Positions 1 through 9,354 of a stretch of DNA of 64,000 bases are shown piece after piece. A model generated the notes under the pieces. It saw only the letters and a program-made list of their open reading frames with translations, searched no databases and had not been told where the DNA came from. Position numbers and translations under genes: made by a program. The stretch is taken from assembly GCF_000374425.1 (NCBI RefSeq), contig NZ_KB894354.1, positions 203,962 through 267,961 on the forward strand. The letters are read 5' to 3'. This DNA comes from Acinetobacter tjernbergiae DSM 14971 = CIP 107465. Its GTDB lineage: Bacteria; Pseudomonadota; Gammaproteobacteria; Pseudomonadales; Moraxellaceae. Within the stretch, counting starts at the first letter, position 1, and the number at the start of each line of letters is the position of its first letter.

Positions 1-1024
1 CCGTCATTTTAATTTGGTAATGGGTAAAGCTCGTTTGTTCAAGTAACATTTTATAGTGTTCTATTCGTACTAACGCTGCTGCCGCATCTTCTGCTAAAAA
101 GAGACAAATAAATTCTTCACCACCAAAACGAGCAATAAGATCATTTGGTTGCTTATCCTGTAACATCATTTGGCTGACGCCATACAAGATTTGATCACCA
201 ATATAATGTCCCCATGTGTCATTAATTGTTTTGAAATGATCTAGATCTAGGCTAACTAGGAAATAGGATTGAGATGTCACTGGAAGCGTGGCACTTTTTT
301 CAAAAAAACCACGACGGTTTAACAAATGCGTTAATGGATCGTGTAAGCGTTCATTGTTGAGATGTTGAATCACATCTTTAATTACACAACCGCTTAGCAC
401 AATTGCAAATAAGATATTTAAAATAATATTGACAGACATTCCTAATAACCACCATGTTGAGGAGGTTAATGTAAAGTGATCATGATCAATATTTTCTAAA
501 AATAAGAAATTAATAGTTGCTCTGACAAATGAGTACAATACGTTCAGAAAATAAAAAATGGATACCCAACGATCAAAAGAACGCGTTTGAGGTAATTGGC
601 GTAATAACGTTGGGATAACTAGTAATCCAACACTACCTAGTGCTAAATTAAGAATAATCAGGCGAAACCAAATTTGCGGTTCAACATATGAATAGTAGGT
701 TAATGCTAAAACCGCAAAAAAAATAATCCAAAAAGCTAGCTTATGTTGGAATACTGTATTTAGTTTTAAACTAATTGCATATGCGCCAAGCCAACTACCT
801 AGCAAGTAAAGAATAGCAGTAAAAGGTGCAGCAAGTGTGAGTTGAGGATTGGACATTAGGCATTGCGCAAACAATGCAATAGAGGGAATGGTATATGCTA
901 ACCCTATCCACAATAAGAAAATATCTGCCCTAAAAAATAAACGACAACATGTAAATGCCAAACCGATAAAAAATAGGCAGCTGGGGACAATTAATATAAA
1001 ATATTGCGCATTAAGTGAATTCAC
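1..1024 (-). CDS. Membrane-anchored GGDEF diguanylate cyclase, C-terminus cut by window edge
   Basis: This gene likely makes the second messenger cyclic di-GMP at the inner membrane. Read on the minus strand, the first roughly 200 codons are strongly hydrophobic and form several membrane segments. A GGDEF domain follows, with the usual entry motif (HDPLTHLLNRRGFF), the D-x-D-x-F-K motif (LDLDHFKTIND) and the signature in the GGEEF form (RFGGEEF) near position 120. The protein runs off the left edge, so the end is missing. The best start is a GTG at 1022-1024; no ATG lies upstream in frame, and an internal ATG near 855 would cut into the membrane region. It is divergent from uvrB with about 225 bases between them. 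The sensed signal is unknown. Confidence 0.85.
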   Translation of the reverse strand, partial: MNSLNAQYFILIVPSCLFFIGLAFTCCRLFFRADIFLLWIGLAYTIPSIALFAQCLMSNPQLTLAAPFTAILYLLGSWLGAYAISLKLNTVFQHKLAFWIIFFAVLALTYYSYVEPQIWFRLIILNLALGSVGLLVIPTLLRQLPQTRSFDRWVSIFYFLNVLYSFVRATINFLFLENIDHDHFTLTSSTWWLLGMSVNIILNILFAIVLSGCVIKDVIQHLNNERLHDPLTHLLNRRGFFEKSATLPVTSQSYFLVSLDLDHFKTINDTWGHYIGDQILYGVSQMMLQDKQPNDLIARFGGEEFICLFLAEDAAAALVRIEHYKMLLEQTSFTHYQIKMT

Positions 1025-1282
1025 AGCAATTTTTCTAAATTCTTGGTATTTTTGATGGTGTAGATTAATGTGCTTTTATATGAAAATTCAATATACATAG
1101 CTAAAAATTCAAAAAAAGTTAAGTAAAAACTCTAGAATTTTAAGCCTAATATGAGTCTTTGATAAATATTTATGGTTATAGCGTATATGAACCGTAATAT
1201 TTTACGACTAAATATAGAAAAATAATTGTAAATTGAGAAAATTGCCTCCATGAATAAGGCATATTTTGAAAAGAGTATTCTT

Positions 1283-3307
1283 GTGAGCGAAAACCAACCT
1301 TTTGATTTAGTCACCAATTATCAACCTGCGGGTGATCAACCACAGGCGATTGAAAAACTGGTCAGTGGTATTGACCAAGGTTTTCGTAAGCAATTGCTAC
1401 TTGGCGTGACAGGGTCGGGAAAGACCTACACCATGGCAAATGTTATTGCTCAAACGCAAAGACCAACCATCGTCATGGCGCATAATAAAACATTAGCAGC
1501 ACAACTATATGGGGAATTTAAAGCATTTTTCCCAAATAATGCGGTTGAGTATTTCGTCAGTTATTACGATTACTATCAACCAGAAGCATATGTTCCATCA
1601 TCAGATACTTTTATCGAAAAAGACTCGGCGATTAATGATCATATCGATCAGATGCGACTATCTGCCACGCGTTCGTTATTAGAACGTCGAGATGCCATTA
1701 TTGTGGCATCCGTTTCTGCAATTTATGGTTTGGGTGATCCAAATGCTTATATGCAAATGCTTTTGCATATTGTGCAAGGTGATCGAATCAGTCGTGATGA
1801 GATTATTCGTCGTTTGGTTGAGATGCAATATACCCGTAATGAACTGGAGTTCTTGCGCGGTACCTATCGTATTCGTGGTGAAATTATTGATATTTTCCCT
1901 GCAGAATCGGATAAGGATGCAATTCGGGTTGAGTTGTTTGATGATGAGGTTGACTCGATTCGTTGGTTCGACCCTTTAACTGGTAAATTGGTGCGTAAGG
2001 TTCCGCGTGTGACGATTTATCCAAAAAGCCACTACGTTACGCCAAAAGATCATTTAACTCGTGCGATTGATACCATTAAAGATGAGTTAAAAGACCAACT
2101 CAAATTTTTTAAAGATCATGACAAATTATTAGAAGCGCAACGTATTGAACAACGAACTCGCTATGATTTAGAAATGATGCAGCAGTTGGGTTATACCAAT
2201 GGGATTGAAAACTATTCACGTCATCTTTCTGGGCGTACAGCTGGTGAAGCACCGCCAACCTTATTTGATTATATCCCAGAAGATGCTTTGCTGATTATTG
2301 ATGAATCACATGTGACTGTTCCGCAAATTGGTGCAATGTATAAAGGTGACCGTTCGCGTAAAGAAAATTTGGTCAATTATGGTTTCCGTTTACCAAGTGC
2401 CTTGGATAACCGTCCCATGAAATTTGAAGAGTGGGAGCGAATTGTTCCGACGACAGTCTTTGTGAGCGCAACTCCCGCACATTATGAACTGGAAAGATCA
2501 GAGCAAATTGTTGAACAAGTGGTACGACCAACTGGTTTGATTGATCCTGAAATTGAAGTGCGTCCAGTGCTTACACAAGTCGATGATGTGCTGTCAGAGA
2601 TTAATATTCGTAAGCATTTAAATGAACGGGTTCTCGTGACGACTTTAACCAAACGCATGGCGGAAGATCTAACGTCTTATCTCAAAGAATACGGTGTCAA
2701 AGTTGCTTATCTGCATTCTGATATTGATACGGTGGAGCGAGTGAAGATTATCCACGAGTTGCGTTCAGGTGTTCATGATGTGTTGGTTGGAATTAACTTA
2801 CTGCGTGAAGGTCTCGATATGCCAGAGGTTTCTTTGGTTGCGATTTTGGATGCAGACAAAGAAGGTTTCTTGCGTTCAGAACGGTCATTGATTCAAACCA
2901 TTGGTCGAGCGGCTCGTAATGTGAAAGGGAAAGCGATTTTGTATGCTGACCGTATCACCGATTCGATGCGTAAGGCGATGGAGGAAACAGATCGCCGTCG
3001 TAATAAGCAAATCGAATTTAACCAGTTGCATGGCATTATACCGCGGAGTACGGTTCGTCAAATTGTTAAGGAAATCGATACAGGAGAGATTCTGACTGAC
3101 GACCAAATTGATGAAAGTATATTGCAGCAAGCTCAGGCTATGAGTGCAGATGAACAACATCTTTTATCTGATCCAAAGTTATTTGCGAAGCATATTACCA
3201 AACTTGAAAAAGAGATGTTAAAAGCCTCTAAAGAGTTGCAATTTGAACAAGCAGCAAGATTACGAGATGAAATTGTTCGCTTAAAAGCATATATGTTGCA
3301 ATCATAA
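1283..3307 (+). CDS. uvrB: UvrABC excinuclease subunit B
   Basis: UvrB is the damage-verifying helicase-like subunit of nucleotide excision repair; it takes DNA from UvrA and recruits UvrC for incision. The sequence shows Walker A GVTGSGKT near the N-terminus, the tyrosine-rich beta-hairpin region ([12 protein letters not shown]), the DESHVT box, the helicase motif SATPA, the motif GRAARN, and the C-terminal UVR motif that contacts UvrC ([20 protein letters not shown]). The frame is also open from an ATG at 1250, giving 685 residues. A GTG at 1283 gives 674, close to the usual length, and begins just before the conserved PAGDQPQAI segment, so I prefer it. No SOS box was recognised upstream. 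Confidence 0.95.
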   Translation: MSENQPFDLVTNYQPAGDQPQAIEKLVSGIDQGFRKQLLLGVTGSGKTYTMANVIAQTQRPTIVMAHNKTLAAQLYGEFKAFFPNNAVEYFVSYYDYYQPEAYVPSSDTFIEKDSAINDHIDQMRLSATRSLLERRDAIIVASVSAIYGLGDPNAYMQMLLHIVQGDRISRDEIIRRLVEMQYTRNELEFLRGTYRIRGEIIDIFPAESDKDAIRVELFDDEVDSIRWFDPLTGKLVRKVPRVTIYPKSHYVTPKDHLTRAIDTIKDELKDQLKFFKDHDKLLEAQRIEQRTRYDLEMMQQLGYTNGIENYSRHLSGRTAGEAPPTLFDYIPEDALLIIDESHVTVPQIGAMYKGDRSRKENLVNYGFRLPSALDNRPMKFEEWERIVPTTVFVSATPAHYELERSEQIVEQVVRPTGLIDPEIEVRPVLTQVDDVLSEINIRKHLNERVLVTTLTKRMAEDLTSYLKEYGVKVAYLHSDIDTVERVKIIHELRSGVHDVLVGINLLREGLDMPEVSLVAILDADKEGFLRSERSLIQTIGRAARNVKGKAILYADRITDSMRKAMEETDRRRNKQIEFNQLHGIIPRSTVRQIVKEIDTGEILTDDQIDESILQQAQAMSADEQHLLSDPKLFAKHITKLEKEMLKASKELQFEQAARLRDEIVRLKAYMLQS

Positions 3308-3427
3308 TCTCAGGTGAAAGTCCTCAAAAGTGATACATATCGCAACAGTTTTTGTTTATAAAGTAGGCTATGTTTAAGAGCTAAATATATGACTATTGAT
3401 AACAAATTTCTGTTTTGAGGATTTCCC

Positions 3428-4012
3428 ATGCCTTTTATTAAAAATTTCCCAAAAGCGAGTTGGCGCCTTGCAAAGATTGCGATTGGTGGGGCTGTCTTAA
3501 CTGGGTTGGCTGTTGGAACCATTGCTTATGCACAAGCAAAACCGTTACCGACAGTAGATAAAATTGAACTCGATAAGTATTTGGGTGTTTGGTATGAGGT
3601 TGCACGTAAACCGATGTTTTTTGAACGTAAATGTGCCTATAACGTTACAGCCACTTATACTTTAAATGAAAATGGCAATGTTGTTGTTGATAATAAATGT
3701 TATGACAGCGAAGGAAATTTACAGCGAAGTTTAGGTGAAGCATTTGTTGAAAATGCACCATTTAATACTAAACTTCGTGTTAGTTTTTTACCAGAAGGCG
3801 TACGTTGGATTCCTGTGGCGAGAGGTGATTATTGGATATTAAAGTTAGACAATGATTATCAAACCGTGCTTGTGGGTGAGCCACGCCGTAAATATTTATG
3901 GGTGTTGTCACGTACACCTCAGCCGAAAAAAGAAATTATTCATGAATATCTAAATTATGCCAAATCATTAGGCTATGATATTAGTGATGTGATTTACCCT
4001 GAACATCGTTAA
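3428..4012 (+). CDS. Lipocalin family protein (Blc-like)
   Basis: A bacterial lipocalin of about 194 residues, related to E. coli Blc, a lipid-binding envelope protein. The hallmark lipocalin motif is clear (YLGVWYEVARKP), followed by NVTATYTLNENG and a late motif YLWVLSRTPQ, matching the first, second and third conserved regions of the family. The N-terminus has a hydrophobic stretch (residues 17-35) ending in AYA-QAKP, which reads as a cleavable signal peptide or an anchor. There is no lipobox cysteine, unlike Blc itself, so it may be periplasmic or anchored by its leader. It stands alone and is followed by a strong hairpin terminator. Confidence 0.85.
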   Translation: MPFIKNFPKASWRLAKIAIGGAVLTGLAVGTIAYAQAKPLPTVDKIELDKYLGVWYEVARKPMFFERKCAYNVTATYTLNENGNVVVDNKCYDSEGNLQRSLGEAFVENAPFNTKLRVSFLPEGVRWIPVARGDYWILKLDNDYQTVLVGEPRRKYLWVLSRTPQPKKEIIHEYLNYAKSLGYDISDVIYPEHR

Positions 4013-4030
4013 ATCAGTTAGGCTTGTTGG

Positions 4031-4056
4031 AAACCATGCATGCATGGTTTTTTTAT
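4031..4056 (+). terminator. Intrinsic terminator after the lipocalin gene
   Basis: A perfect 20-base palindrome at 4031-4050 (AAACCATGCA and its mirror) runs straight into a T tract. Confidence 0.85.
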
Positions 4057-4117
4057 TTCTATATAGTAGATAATTCACGTTTTTGTTAACATAATCTCCC
4101 AATCACAAAGGCTTAAA

Positions 4118-5068
4118 ATGTTTAAAGGCATTGCTTATTCAGTTCTGGCATCGGTGACGTTTGGTGTTTTGTATTTTTATACGCAACTGCTTGGTGCATT
4201 GGATAGTGAACAAACTTTTGGTTGGCGTATCATTGCGACTTTGCCATTTTTAACGCTGTTTATGTGGTTTAGTGGCGATTTGACTCATATCAAAACCATA
4301 TTGAAGCGAATTTTAGCCAAACCAAGTTTATTACTGCTTTTAATGACAACTTCGCTGCTGACCTCAGCGCAATTATGGTTGTTTTTATGGGGACCTATGC
4401 ATGGTCGTGGGTTACAAGTCTCTTTGGGATATTTCTTGTTGCCTTTGGTTCTTGTGCTTGCTGGAAGCTTTTTATATGGTGAGAAATTATCTAAGTTACA
4501 GTATCTCGCAGTATTTTTTGCAGTGTTTGGTGTTGGGCATGAGATTTGGCGTTTAGGGACAATCGCATGGGAGACAGCTTTTGTTGCTTTAGGCTATGCA
4601 GCTTATTTCATTCTTCGTAAAAAAATTCAAACTGATCACTTAGGTGGTTTTTGGTGGGATTTATTCCTGATCTTGCCAATTGCGATTTTCTTCACTCAAA
4701 CGGGGGATACACCCTATTTAAAATTTGTAGAGCATCCAAGTCTAGGACTGGTCGTTTTAGGTCTTGGCTTATTCAGTGCAATTGGTTTGGGAAGTTATAT
4801 TTTAGCGAGTCGTTATTTGCCGCTGATTATTTTTGGCTTATTGGGCTATTTAGAACCCGTTTTATTGGCATTGGCTTCATTGATGCTCGGTGAAAAAATT
4901 GGTGAAGGTGAATGGTTGACCTATATTCCTATTTGGTTGGCCGTATTGGTGTTGGTGATAGAAGGGGCATTACACCTCTTAAAACAAAGACAACGAAAAC
5001 AACAGTTGGAGTTGAATATCAAACAGTATTCCAAGCGTTTAGGTGATGATGAAGAGATTGGGCGCTGA
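4118..5068 (+). CDS. rarD: EamA/RarD family transporter
   Basis: An inner-membrane protein of 316 residues with about ten hydrophobic segments in two EamA repeats, as in the drug/metabolite transporter superfamily. The N-terminus (KGIAYSVLASVTFGVLYFY) and the following GWR segment match the RarD branch, named for chloramphenicol sensitivity in some bacteria; its real substrate is not settled. The C-terminal 30 residues are charged and cytoplasmic. The gene is single, with a promoter region between it and the upstream terminator and its own hairpin terminator after the stop. I am sure of the family, less sure of the name. Confidence 0.8.
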   Translation: MFKGIAYSVLASVTFGVLYFYTQLLGALDSEQTFGWRIIATLPFLTLFMWFSGDLTHIKTILKRILAKPSLLLLLMTTSLLTSAQLWLFLWGPMHGRGLQVSLGYFLLPLVLVLAGSFLYGEKLSKLQYLAVFFAVFGVGHEIWRLGTIAWETAFVALGYAAYFILRKKIQTDHLGGFWWDLFLILPIAIFFTQTGDTPYLKFVEHPSLGLVVLGLGLFSAIGLGSYILASRYLPLIIFGLLGYLEPVLLALASLMLGEKIGEGEWLTYIPIWLAVLVLVIEGALHLLKQRQRKQQLELNIKQYSKRLGDDEEIGR

Positions 5069-5070
5069 AT

Positions 5071-5096
5071 AAACCAGTTAAACTGGTTTTTCTTGT
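5071..5096 (+). terminator. Intrinsic terminator after rarD
   Basis: Inverted repeat AAACCAGTT / AACTGGTTT at 5071-5089 with a one-base centre, followed by a T-rich tract. Confidence 0.8.
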
Positions 5097-5110
5097 TTTA
5101 ATTTTGAATA

Positions 5111-5323
5111 TCAATAATAGCTTAAGTTTATGAGTAGAAACATTAAGATACGACCATATTCTTTAGGTAGGCAGCCTACTTCGCCATTACAATTGAAGAA
5201 TGGTTCTCCAAACCAAGAATAGGCAATATTTGTCAGAACTAATCTGGTCATGCCAATAACACCCATCGATACTTCGCAAGCAAGGGGGATGCTGATGAGT
5301 AATAACCATAATTTAAAATTCAT
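5111..5323 (-). CDS. Small secreted or membrane hypothetical protein
   Basis: A 70-residue frame with a convincing hydrophobic leader (MNFKLWLLLISIPLACEVSM), a middle part with two cysteines (FNCNGEVGCLP) and a hydrophobic end. The leader and spaced cysteines make a real envelope protein plausible, but no strong ribosome binding site is visible upstream and I recognise no family. It converges with rarD, whose terminator lies just beyond its stop. It could still be a chance frame. Confidence 0.45.
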   Translation of the reverse strand: MNFKLWLLLISIPLACEVSMGVIGMTRLVLTNIAYSWFGEPFFNCNGEVGCLPKEYGRILMFLLINLSYY

Positions 5324-5732
5324 TTTAGCTGTTTATGTGTTGTAGATAATTAGAGATTATTCTAAATACTTTATTCTTTTTATTTCATGTTTTTACATTA
5401 ATTTATACGATTTCTCTCGCTAAATGATTTGTCATGTATCGCTTCAGTTTTTGCTTATTCTTAGTATACTCTTTGGATCAAACAACGATAGCATTAAGTT
5501 ATCAGTAAAACTGTTATTAAAGTTAAACAAACAGCATGCATTTAGATGATTGCAAAAGGGTTTCCCTAAAATCACAAAAATAATTATAGGTATTTTATGA
5601 ATTTATAGTCAATTAGGACAAAATCTTAGCTCAATTAACAGCTTTTGATTCAATCTTGATGATAATTCCATTACAATTATGGCGTTTTAAAAATTCACGC
5701 CCAGTATAGATATTAAATTAGAGGACGTAACT
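5324..5732. other. Intergenic region upstream of the GAPDH gene
   Basis: About 400 AT-rich bases between the small reverse gene and GAPDH. I see no gene here. It should hold the promoter of the highly expressed GAPDH gene; a TACAAT hexamer lies near 5673, but I found no clear -35 partner at normal spacing. The only firm signal is GAGGA at 5721-5725, the ribosome binding site for the GTG start at 5733. Confidence 0.5.
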
Positions 5733-7190
5733 GTGAGCAAAGACACTATCGTTGCCCTACACGCAGAACATCAAGGCCGTTGGAAAAACCGTGAAGAAAT
5801 CGCGGAACGCATGATTGCTTTGATTGGTCAATTATACCGTGAGAAAAATATTGTTGTTTCTGTTTACGGTCGTTCTTTAATAAACCGTTCAGTGATTCAA
5901 ATTTTAAAATCACATCGCCGTACACGTATGCTTGATGTAGAACTTTCAGTTGTTCATACCTTCCCTATTTTGGAAGCGTTAATGAAAATTGAAAACATTG
6001 GTTCTGCTGAAGTTGATATCGGTAAACTTGCTGTTGAATATAAAAACCAAGGTGGTGATGTAGACGCTTTTGTTGCAAAAGCAGTTGAATCAATTGAAGG
6101 TAAAGCTAAAACAGAACAACCTAAAGATGTCGTTCTTTACGGTTTTGGTCGTATCGGTCGTATCTTAGCGCGCTTAATCATCAGCCAATCTGGTTTAGGT
6201 CGTGGTTTAAGCCTTAAAGCGATTGTAGTTCGTAAATCATCTGACGGTGACTTGGCGAAACGTGCTTCATTATTACGTCGTGACTCTATTCACGGTACTT
6301 TTGATGGTACGATTTCTGTTGATGAAGAAAATGAAGCAATCATTGCAAACGGTCAATTCATTAAAGTAATTTATGCTTCAAGCCCAAGCGAAGTGGATTA
6401 CACCGCTTACGGTATTGAAAATGCGCTTTTGATCGACAATACAGGTAAATGGCGTGATGCTGAAGGTCTAAGCCAACACTTGAAATGTGCAGGTGTTGCA
6501 CGTGTAGTATTGACTGCACCAAGTAAAGGCGAGATGAAAAACGTTGTATTTGGCGTAAACAACTCAGACATCTTAGATGAAGACAAAATTATCTCTGCTG
6601 CAAGCTGTACGACTAATGCAATTACACCTGTATTAAAAGTTTTAGATGACAAGTACAAAGTATTAAATGGTCATGTTGAAACAGTTCACTCATTCACCAA
6701 TGACCAGAACTTAATTGATAACTATCACAAGGCTGACCGTCGTGGCCGTGCTGCAACATTGAACATGGTAATTACTGAAACTGGTGCTGCTAAAGCGGTT
6801 GCTAAAGCATTACCAGGTCTTAAAGGTAAGTTAACAGGTAACTCTGTACGTGTTCCTACACCAAACGTTTCACTTGCGATCTTGAACTTAAACTTAGAGA
6901 AAGAAGTTGATCGTGAAGAAGTGAACGAATACATTCGTCAAATCTCGATTAATTCTAGCCTACAAGGTCAAATTGGTTATACAAACTCGACTGAAGTTGT
7001 ATCAAGTGACTTTATTGGTTCACGTACTGCAGGTGTGTTTGATGCGCAAGCAACAATCACTTCTGGTACACGTTTAACAGCATATGTTTGGTACGATAAC
7101 GAAGTGGGTTATAGCTGCCAAGTATTACGTATCGCTGAACAAATGTGTGGCGTAAGTTATACAAAAATTCCAGCTGAAACAAATGCGTAA
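5733..7190 (+). CDS. gap: Glyceraldehyde-3-phosphate dehydrogenase, long form
   Basis: Interconverts glyceraldehyde 3-phosphate and 1,3-bisphosphoglycerate with NAD(P). The first 125 residues or so are an extension seen in the long Pseudomonas/Acinetobacter enzymes; the Rossmann fold then starts at YGFGRIGR. The catalytic cysteine is about residue 292 in SCTTNAITPVLK, and the C-terminal WYDNEVGYSCQV motif is intact. The start is GTG, supported by GAGGA seven bases upstream. Acinetobacter lacks a complete Embden-Meyerhof pathway, so the main role is probably gluconeogenic (inference). Codon use is smooth and biased, as in a highly expressed gene. A strong terminator follows. Confidence 0.93.
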   Translation: MSKDTIVALHAEHQGRWKNREEIAERMIALIGQLYREKNIVVSVYGRSLINRSVIQILKSHRRTRMLDVELSVVHTFPILEALMKIENIGSAEVDIGKLAVEYKNQGGDVDAFVAKAVESIEGKAKTEQPKDVVLYGFGRIGRILARLIISQSGLGRGLSLKAIVVRKSSDGDLAKRASLLRRDSIHGTFDGTISVDEENEAIIANGQFIKVIYASSPSEVDYTAYGIENALLIDNTGKWRDAEGLSQHLKCAGVARVVLTAPSKGEMKNVVFGVNNSDILDEDKIISAASCTTNAITPVLKVLDDKYKVLNGHVETVHSFTNDQNLIDNYHKADRRGRAATLNMVITETGAAKAVAKALPGLKGKLTGNSVRVPTPNVSLAILNLNLEKEVDREEVNEYIRQISINSSLQGQIGYTNSTEVVSSDFIGSRTAGVFDAQATITSGTRLTAYVWYDNEVGYSCQVLRIAEQMCGVSYTKIPAETNA

Positions 7191-7205
7191 TTTGTAAGAG
7201 CGGTA

Positions 7206-7235
7206 AAAAGGAGCTTATATTAAGCTCCTTTTTTA
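7206..7235 (+). terminator. Intrinsic terminator after GAPDH
   Basis: AAAAAGGAGCTTA and its complement form a long stem with a very short loop, ending in a T run. Confidence 0.88.
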
Positions 7236-7314
7236 TATCTATTTGAATCTAAGTCATTGTGTTTTAATTTATCGTATGTTTAATTATGTTTCTAATAAAT
7301 AAAAGTGTTTCATA

Positions 7315-7782
7315 ATGAAAAAATATATATTCACTATTTTAGTTGCAAGTATCAGCATGCATATACATGCAAATCCTCAAACTTTTGATTTAACGCCAGT
7401 TTTACAAGATCGTTATGAAAAAGATTGTGCAGTTCGCTTTGATTATGACTTATATAAATTTCCTGATATTTCGAAAAAACTACAAGCCTATGTAGTCAAG
7501 AATGAATTGGAGGAAGAACCTGCCTTTGTTAGTAATGTTTTTATATTGAAAAATGTGGAATATCGGGGTGTACCCGTTACTAAGATAGAGTTCTCGTATG
7601 GGAATCTAGCTAAACAAATGAATCAAGCTCTATATTTCGATCTTTCAACCGCAAAAGCGAAACAGAGCTTTAGTAAAATTCAATTTAAGCGTAAGCAAAC
7701 TAAAGCAGATGCAAGCCTAGATATTACCAAAGAGGGGAATATGACATCTGTATATTGCTCTTGGACAGATCAAAAAAACTAG
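7315..7782 (+). CDS. Hypothetical secreted protein
   Basis: A 155-residue protein with a clear signal peptide (MKKYIFTILVASISMHIHA, probable cut after HANP). The mature part has two cysteines, one near CAVRFDYD and one near the end (VYCSWTD), which could form a disulphide in the periplasm. Charge is balanced with many lysines. I do not recognise the family. It stands alone between the GAPDH terminator and the repeat-protein pair, about 125 bases before the next gene, so co-transcription is possible but not shown. Confidence 0.7.
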   Translation: MKKYIFTILVASISMHIHANPQTFDLTPVLQDRYEKDCAVRFDYDLYKFPDISKKLQAYVVKNELEEEPAFVSNVFILKNVEYRGVPVTKIEFSYGNLAKQMNQALYFDLSTAKAKQSFSKIQFKRKQTKADASLDITKEGNMTSVYCSWTDQKN

Positions 7783-7908
7783 ATACCGTCTGTGGGGGTA
7801 TTTAGAAACACGAATACTCCTTATTAATCTTAATCGTACAAAATAAGGGCTGAACAACATAGATAAATGAATGAAAATAACTGCATAGGAAAATAGTTCG
7901 ATAAGGAT

Positions 7909-8655
7909 ATGTCATTGTTGCAGTTGAAGCGTTTATTTGTAGTTTTTGCTCTTATTGTTGTCGCAAACTTATGTGGTGTATATATTGCCATGTGGGTATT
8001 TAAACATTTTAATATTTATATTCCATTGAAAAATCAAGATGTCGCGATTGATTTACAGGAACCCCTACAAGTAAGCGTAAAGGTCAAAGATGCTTTAAAT
8101 GTCGATGTAAATGGGCGCGTTGATGCAAAAATTCCAATTGATGAGCAGCTCAATGTTCCTTTAACTCAAACACTCACCCCCCGAGTTTATTTCGATAACT
8201 TAGTTCCAATTAGTACTACAATTCCTGTAAAAGAAACCATTAAAGTAAATCAAAGTTTACCGATTGATACCAAGGTTCAAGTCAAGATTTTGGGTCAGGA
8301 GGTCACTTTACCTTTAAAGGGTTCGATTCCTTTAAACTTAGATGTTCCAATTGATATTCAAGTACCATTACAACAGAAAGTACATTTAAAATTCGATGCA
8401 CCTGTTCGCACTGTTTTGAAGGAAAACTTAAATATTCCTTTGAAAGCTCAGCTAAATGCCAATATTCCAATTCAAGGAAAATTAAATGTCCCGATTACAT
8501 CGGAACTTAATGCTTCGGTAGATGTAAAAAATACGTTGCCAGTAAAAATCGCGAAGGGAGAGCTGAAAATTCCTTTATCAACAATGCGTTTAAATCGGAT
8601 TGAAGACCAGCACGCAGGAGTACCTAATACACAGCAACCTATTAAAGGTGAATGA
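7909..8655 (+). CDS. Membrane-anchored repeat protein, first of a coupled pair
   Basis: A 248-residue protein with one N-terminal membrane segment (about residues 8-32) and a long outer part built of short repeats. Each repeat alternates a basic or polar stretch with a hydrophobic I-P-L/I or V-P-I/L step (for example NIPLKAQL, NIPIQGKL, NVPITSEL, TLPVKIAK), spaced about 10-12 residues apart. That pattern suggests a long, regular beta structure standing in the periplasm. There are no catalytic-looking residues. AAGGAT precedes the ATG. The stop overlaps the start of the next gene, which has the same design, so the two are probably made together. No family recognised. Confidence 0.75.
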   Translation: MSLLQLKRLFVVFALIVVANLCGVYIAMWVFKHFNIYIPLKNQDVAIDLQEPLQVSVKVKDALNVDVNGRVDAKIPIDEQLNVPLTQTLTPRVYFDNLVPISTTIPVKETIKVNQSLPIDTKVQVKILGQEVTLPLKGSIPLNLDVPIDIQVPLQQKVHLKFDAPVRTVLKENLNIPLKAQLNANIPIQGKLNVPITSELNASVDVKNTLPVKIAKGELKIPLSTMRLNRIEDQHAGVPNTQQPIKGE

Positions 8656-9335
8656 TGCTGATGATGAAATCTATGAAGAGTTTATTGATTAGCTTTGTCA
8701 TACTCACGACTTTGGTTGCAATCTTGTTTTGGTTTTATCTTAATATCCAAGCATCGCTGATTGTTTCTGCTCAGCAAACTGATATTCGTTTGCCAGCGTC
8801 TCTTGCCACTAAAATTCAAGTCGGTGAGCATTTACGTGTCCGATCCGAAGGGATGTTAAAAACTGCTGTTGCTATTGATCGAAATTTACAGTTGCCTTTA
8901 AGAGGTAAATATTTGGCTGACTTAAGTTTTGAAGTAGAAACACCGATTACCGTGAACATCAATTATGAAACGATGTTAAAAGTTGATGAGGTGATGCCTG
9001 TTCAGACCACGACGGATTTAATTTATCAGAGCAAATTATTGCCAAAATTTCCCCTAAATCTAGATGTGCCTGTGAAATTGGATATTCCATTTCAACTTAA
9101 ACGTAGTTATACCATTCCTGTAAAAATAGTATTTAATCGACCTGTTTACTTTGCATTTGATGAATCAGTAAATTTGCCGATTAAACATGAGTTTAAAACG
9201 AATTTTTATATGAATGATGCGATTAATATGAGCAATATTTCATCTTTTAATGCACTTATGTTTAATTCGGTTCAACAGACCAAAGCAAATTTAGATATGC
9301 AAATGGATTTGCCATTGAAGAATGTCAAACCTTGA
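8652..9335 (+). CDS. Membrane-anchored repeat protein, second of a coupled pair
   Basis: A 227-residue relative of the preceding gene: one N-terminal membrane segment (about residues 10-33) followed by a regular chain of short segments such as QLPLRGKY, FPLNLDVPVK, DIPFQLKR, TIPVKIVF and NLPIKHEF. Repeats are less tidy than in its neighbour. The ATG overlaps the upstream stop as ATGA, which points to translational coupling and to a two-protein complex (inference). Several ATG codons lie close together at the start (MMLMMKSMKS), so the exact first residue is uncertain by a few codons. Function unknown. Confidence 0.72.
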   Translation: MMLMMKSMKSLLISFVILTTLVAILFWFYLNIQASLIVSAQQTDIRLPASLATKIQVGEHLRVRSEGMLKTAVAIDRNLQLPLRGKYLADLSFEVETPITVNINYETMLKVDEVMPVQTTTDLIYQSKLLPKFPLNLDVPVKLDIPFQLKRSYTIPVKIVFNRPVYFAFDESVNLPIKHEFKTNFYMNDAINMSNISSFNALMFNSVQQTKANLDMQMDLPLKNVKP

Positions 9336-9354
9336 TTAATAAAATCCTATATGT

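Noticed and set aside
117..125. A possible extra C in the GGEEF region of the left-edge diguanylate cyclase, which would put a TGA inside the signature
   Set aside because: The reading of the repeated Cs across the line break is uncertain, the frame is coherent on both sides, and a stop here would have produced a closed frame of about 245 codons that is not otherwise evident. I treat the gene as intact; raw reads would settle it.
1132..1317. Reverse 61-codon frame overlapping the uvrB start
   Set aside because: It overlaps the conserved uvrB N-terminus, is AT-rich and low in complexity, and has no ribosome site.
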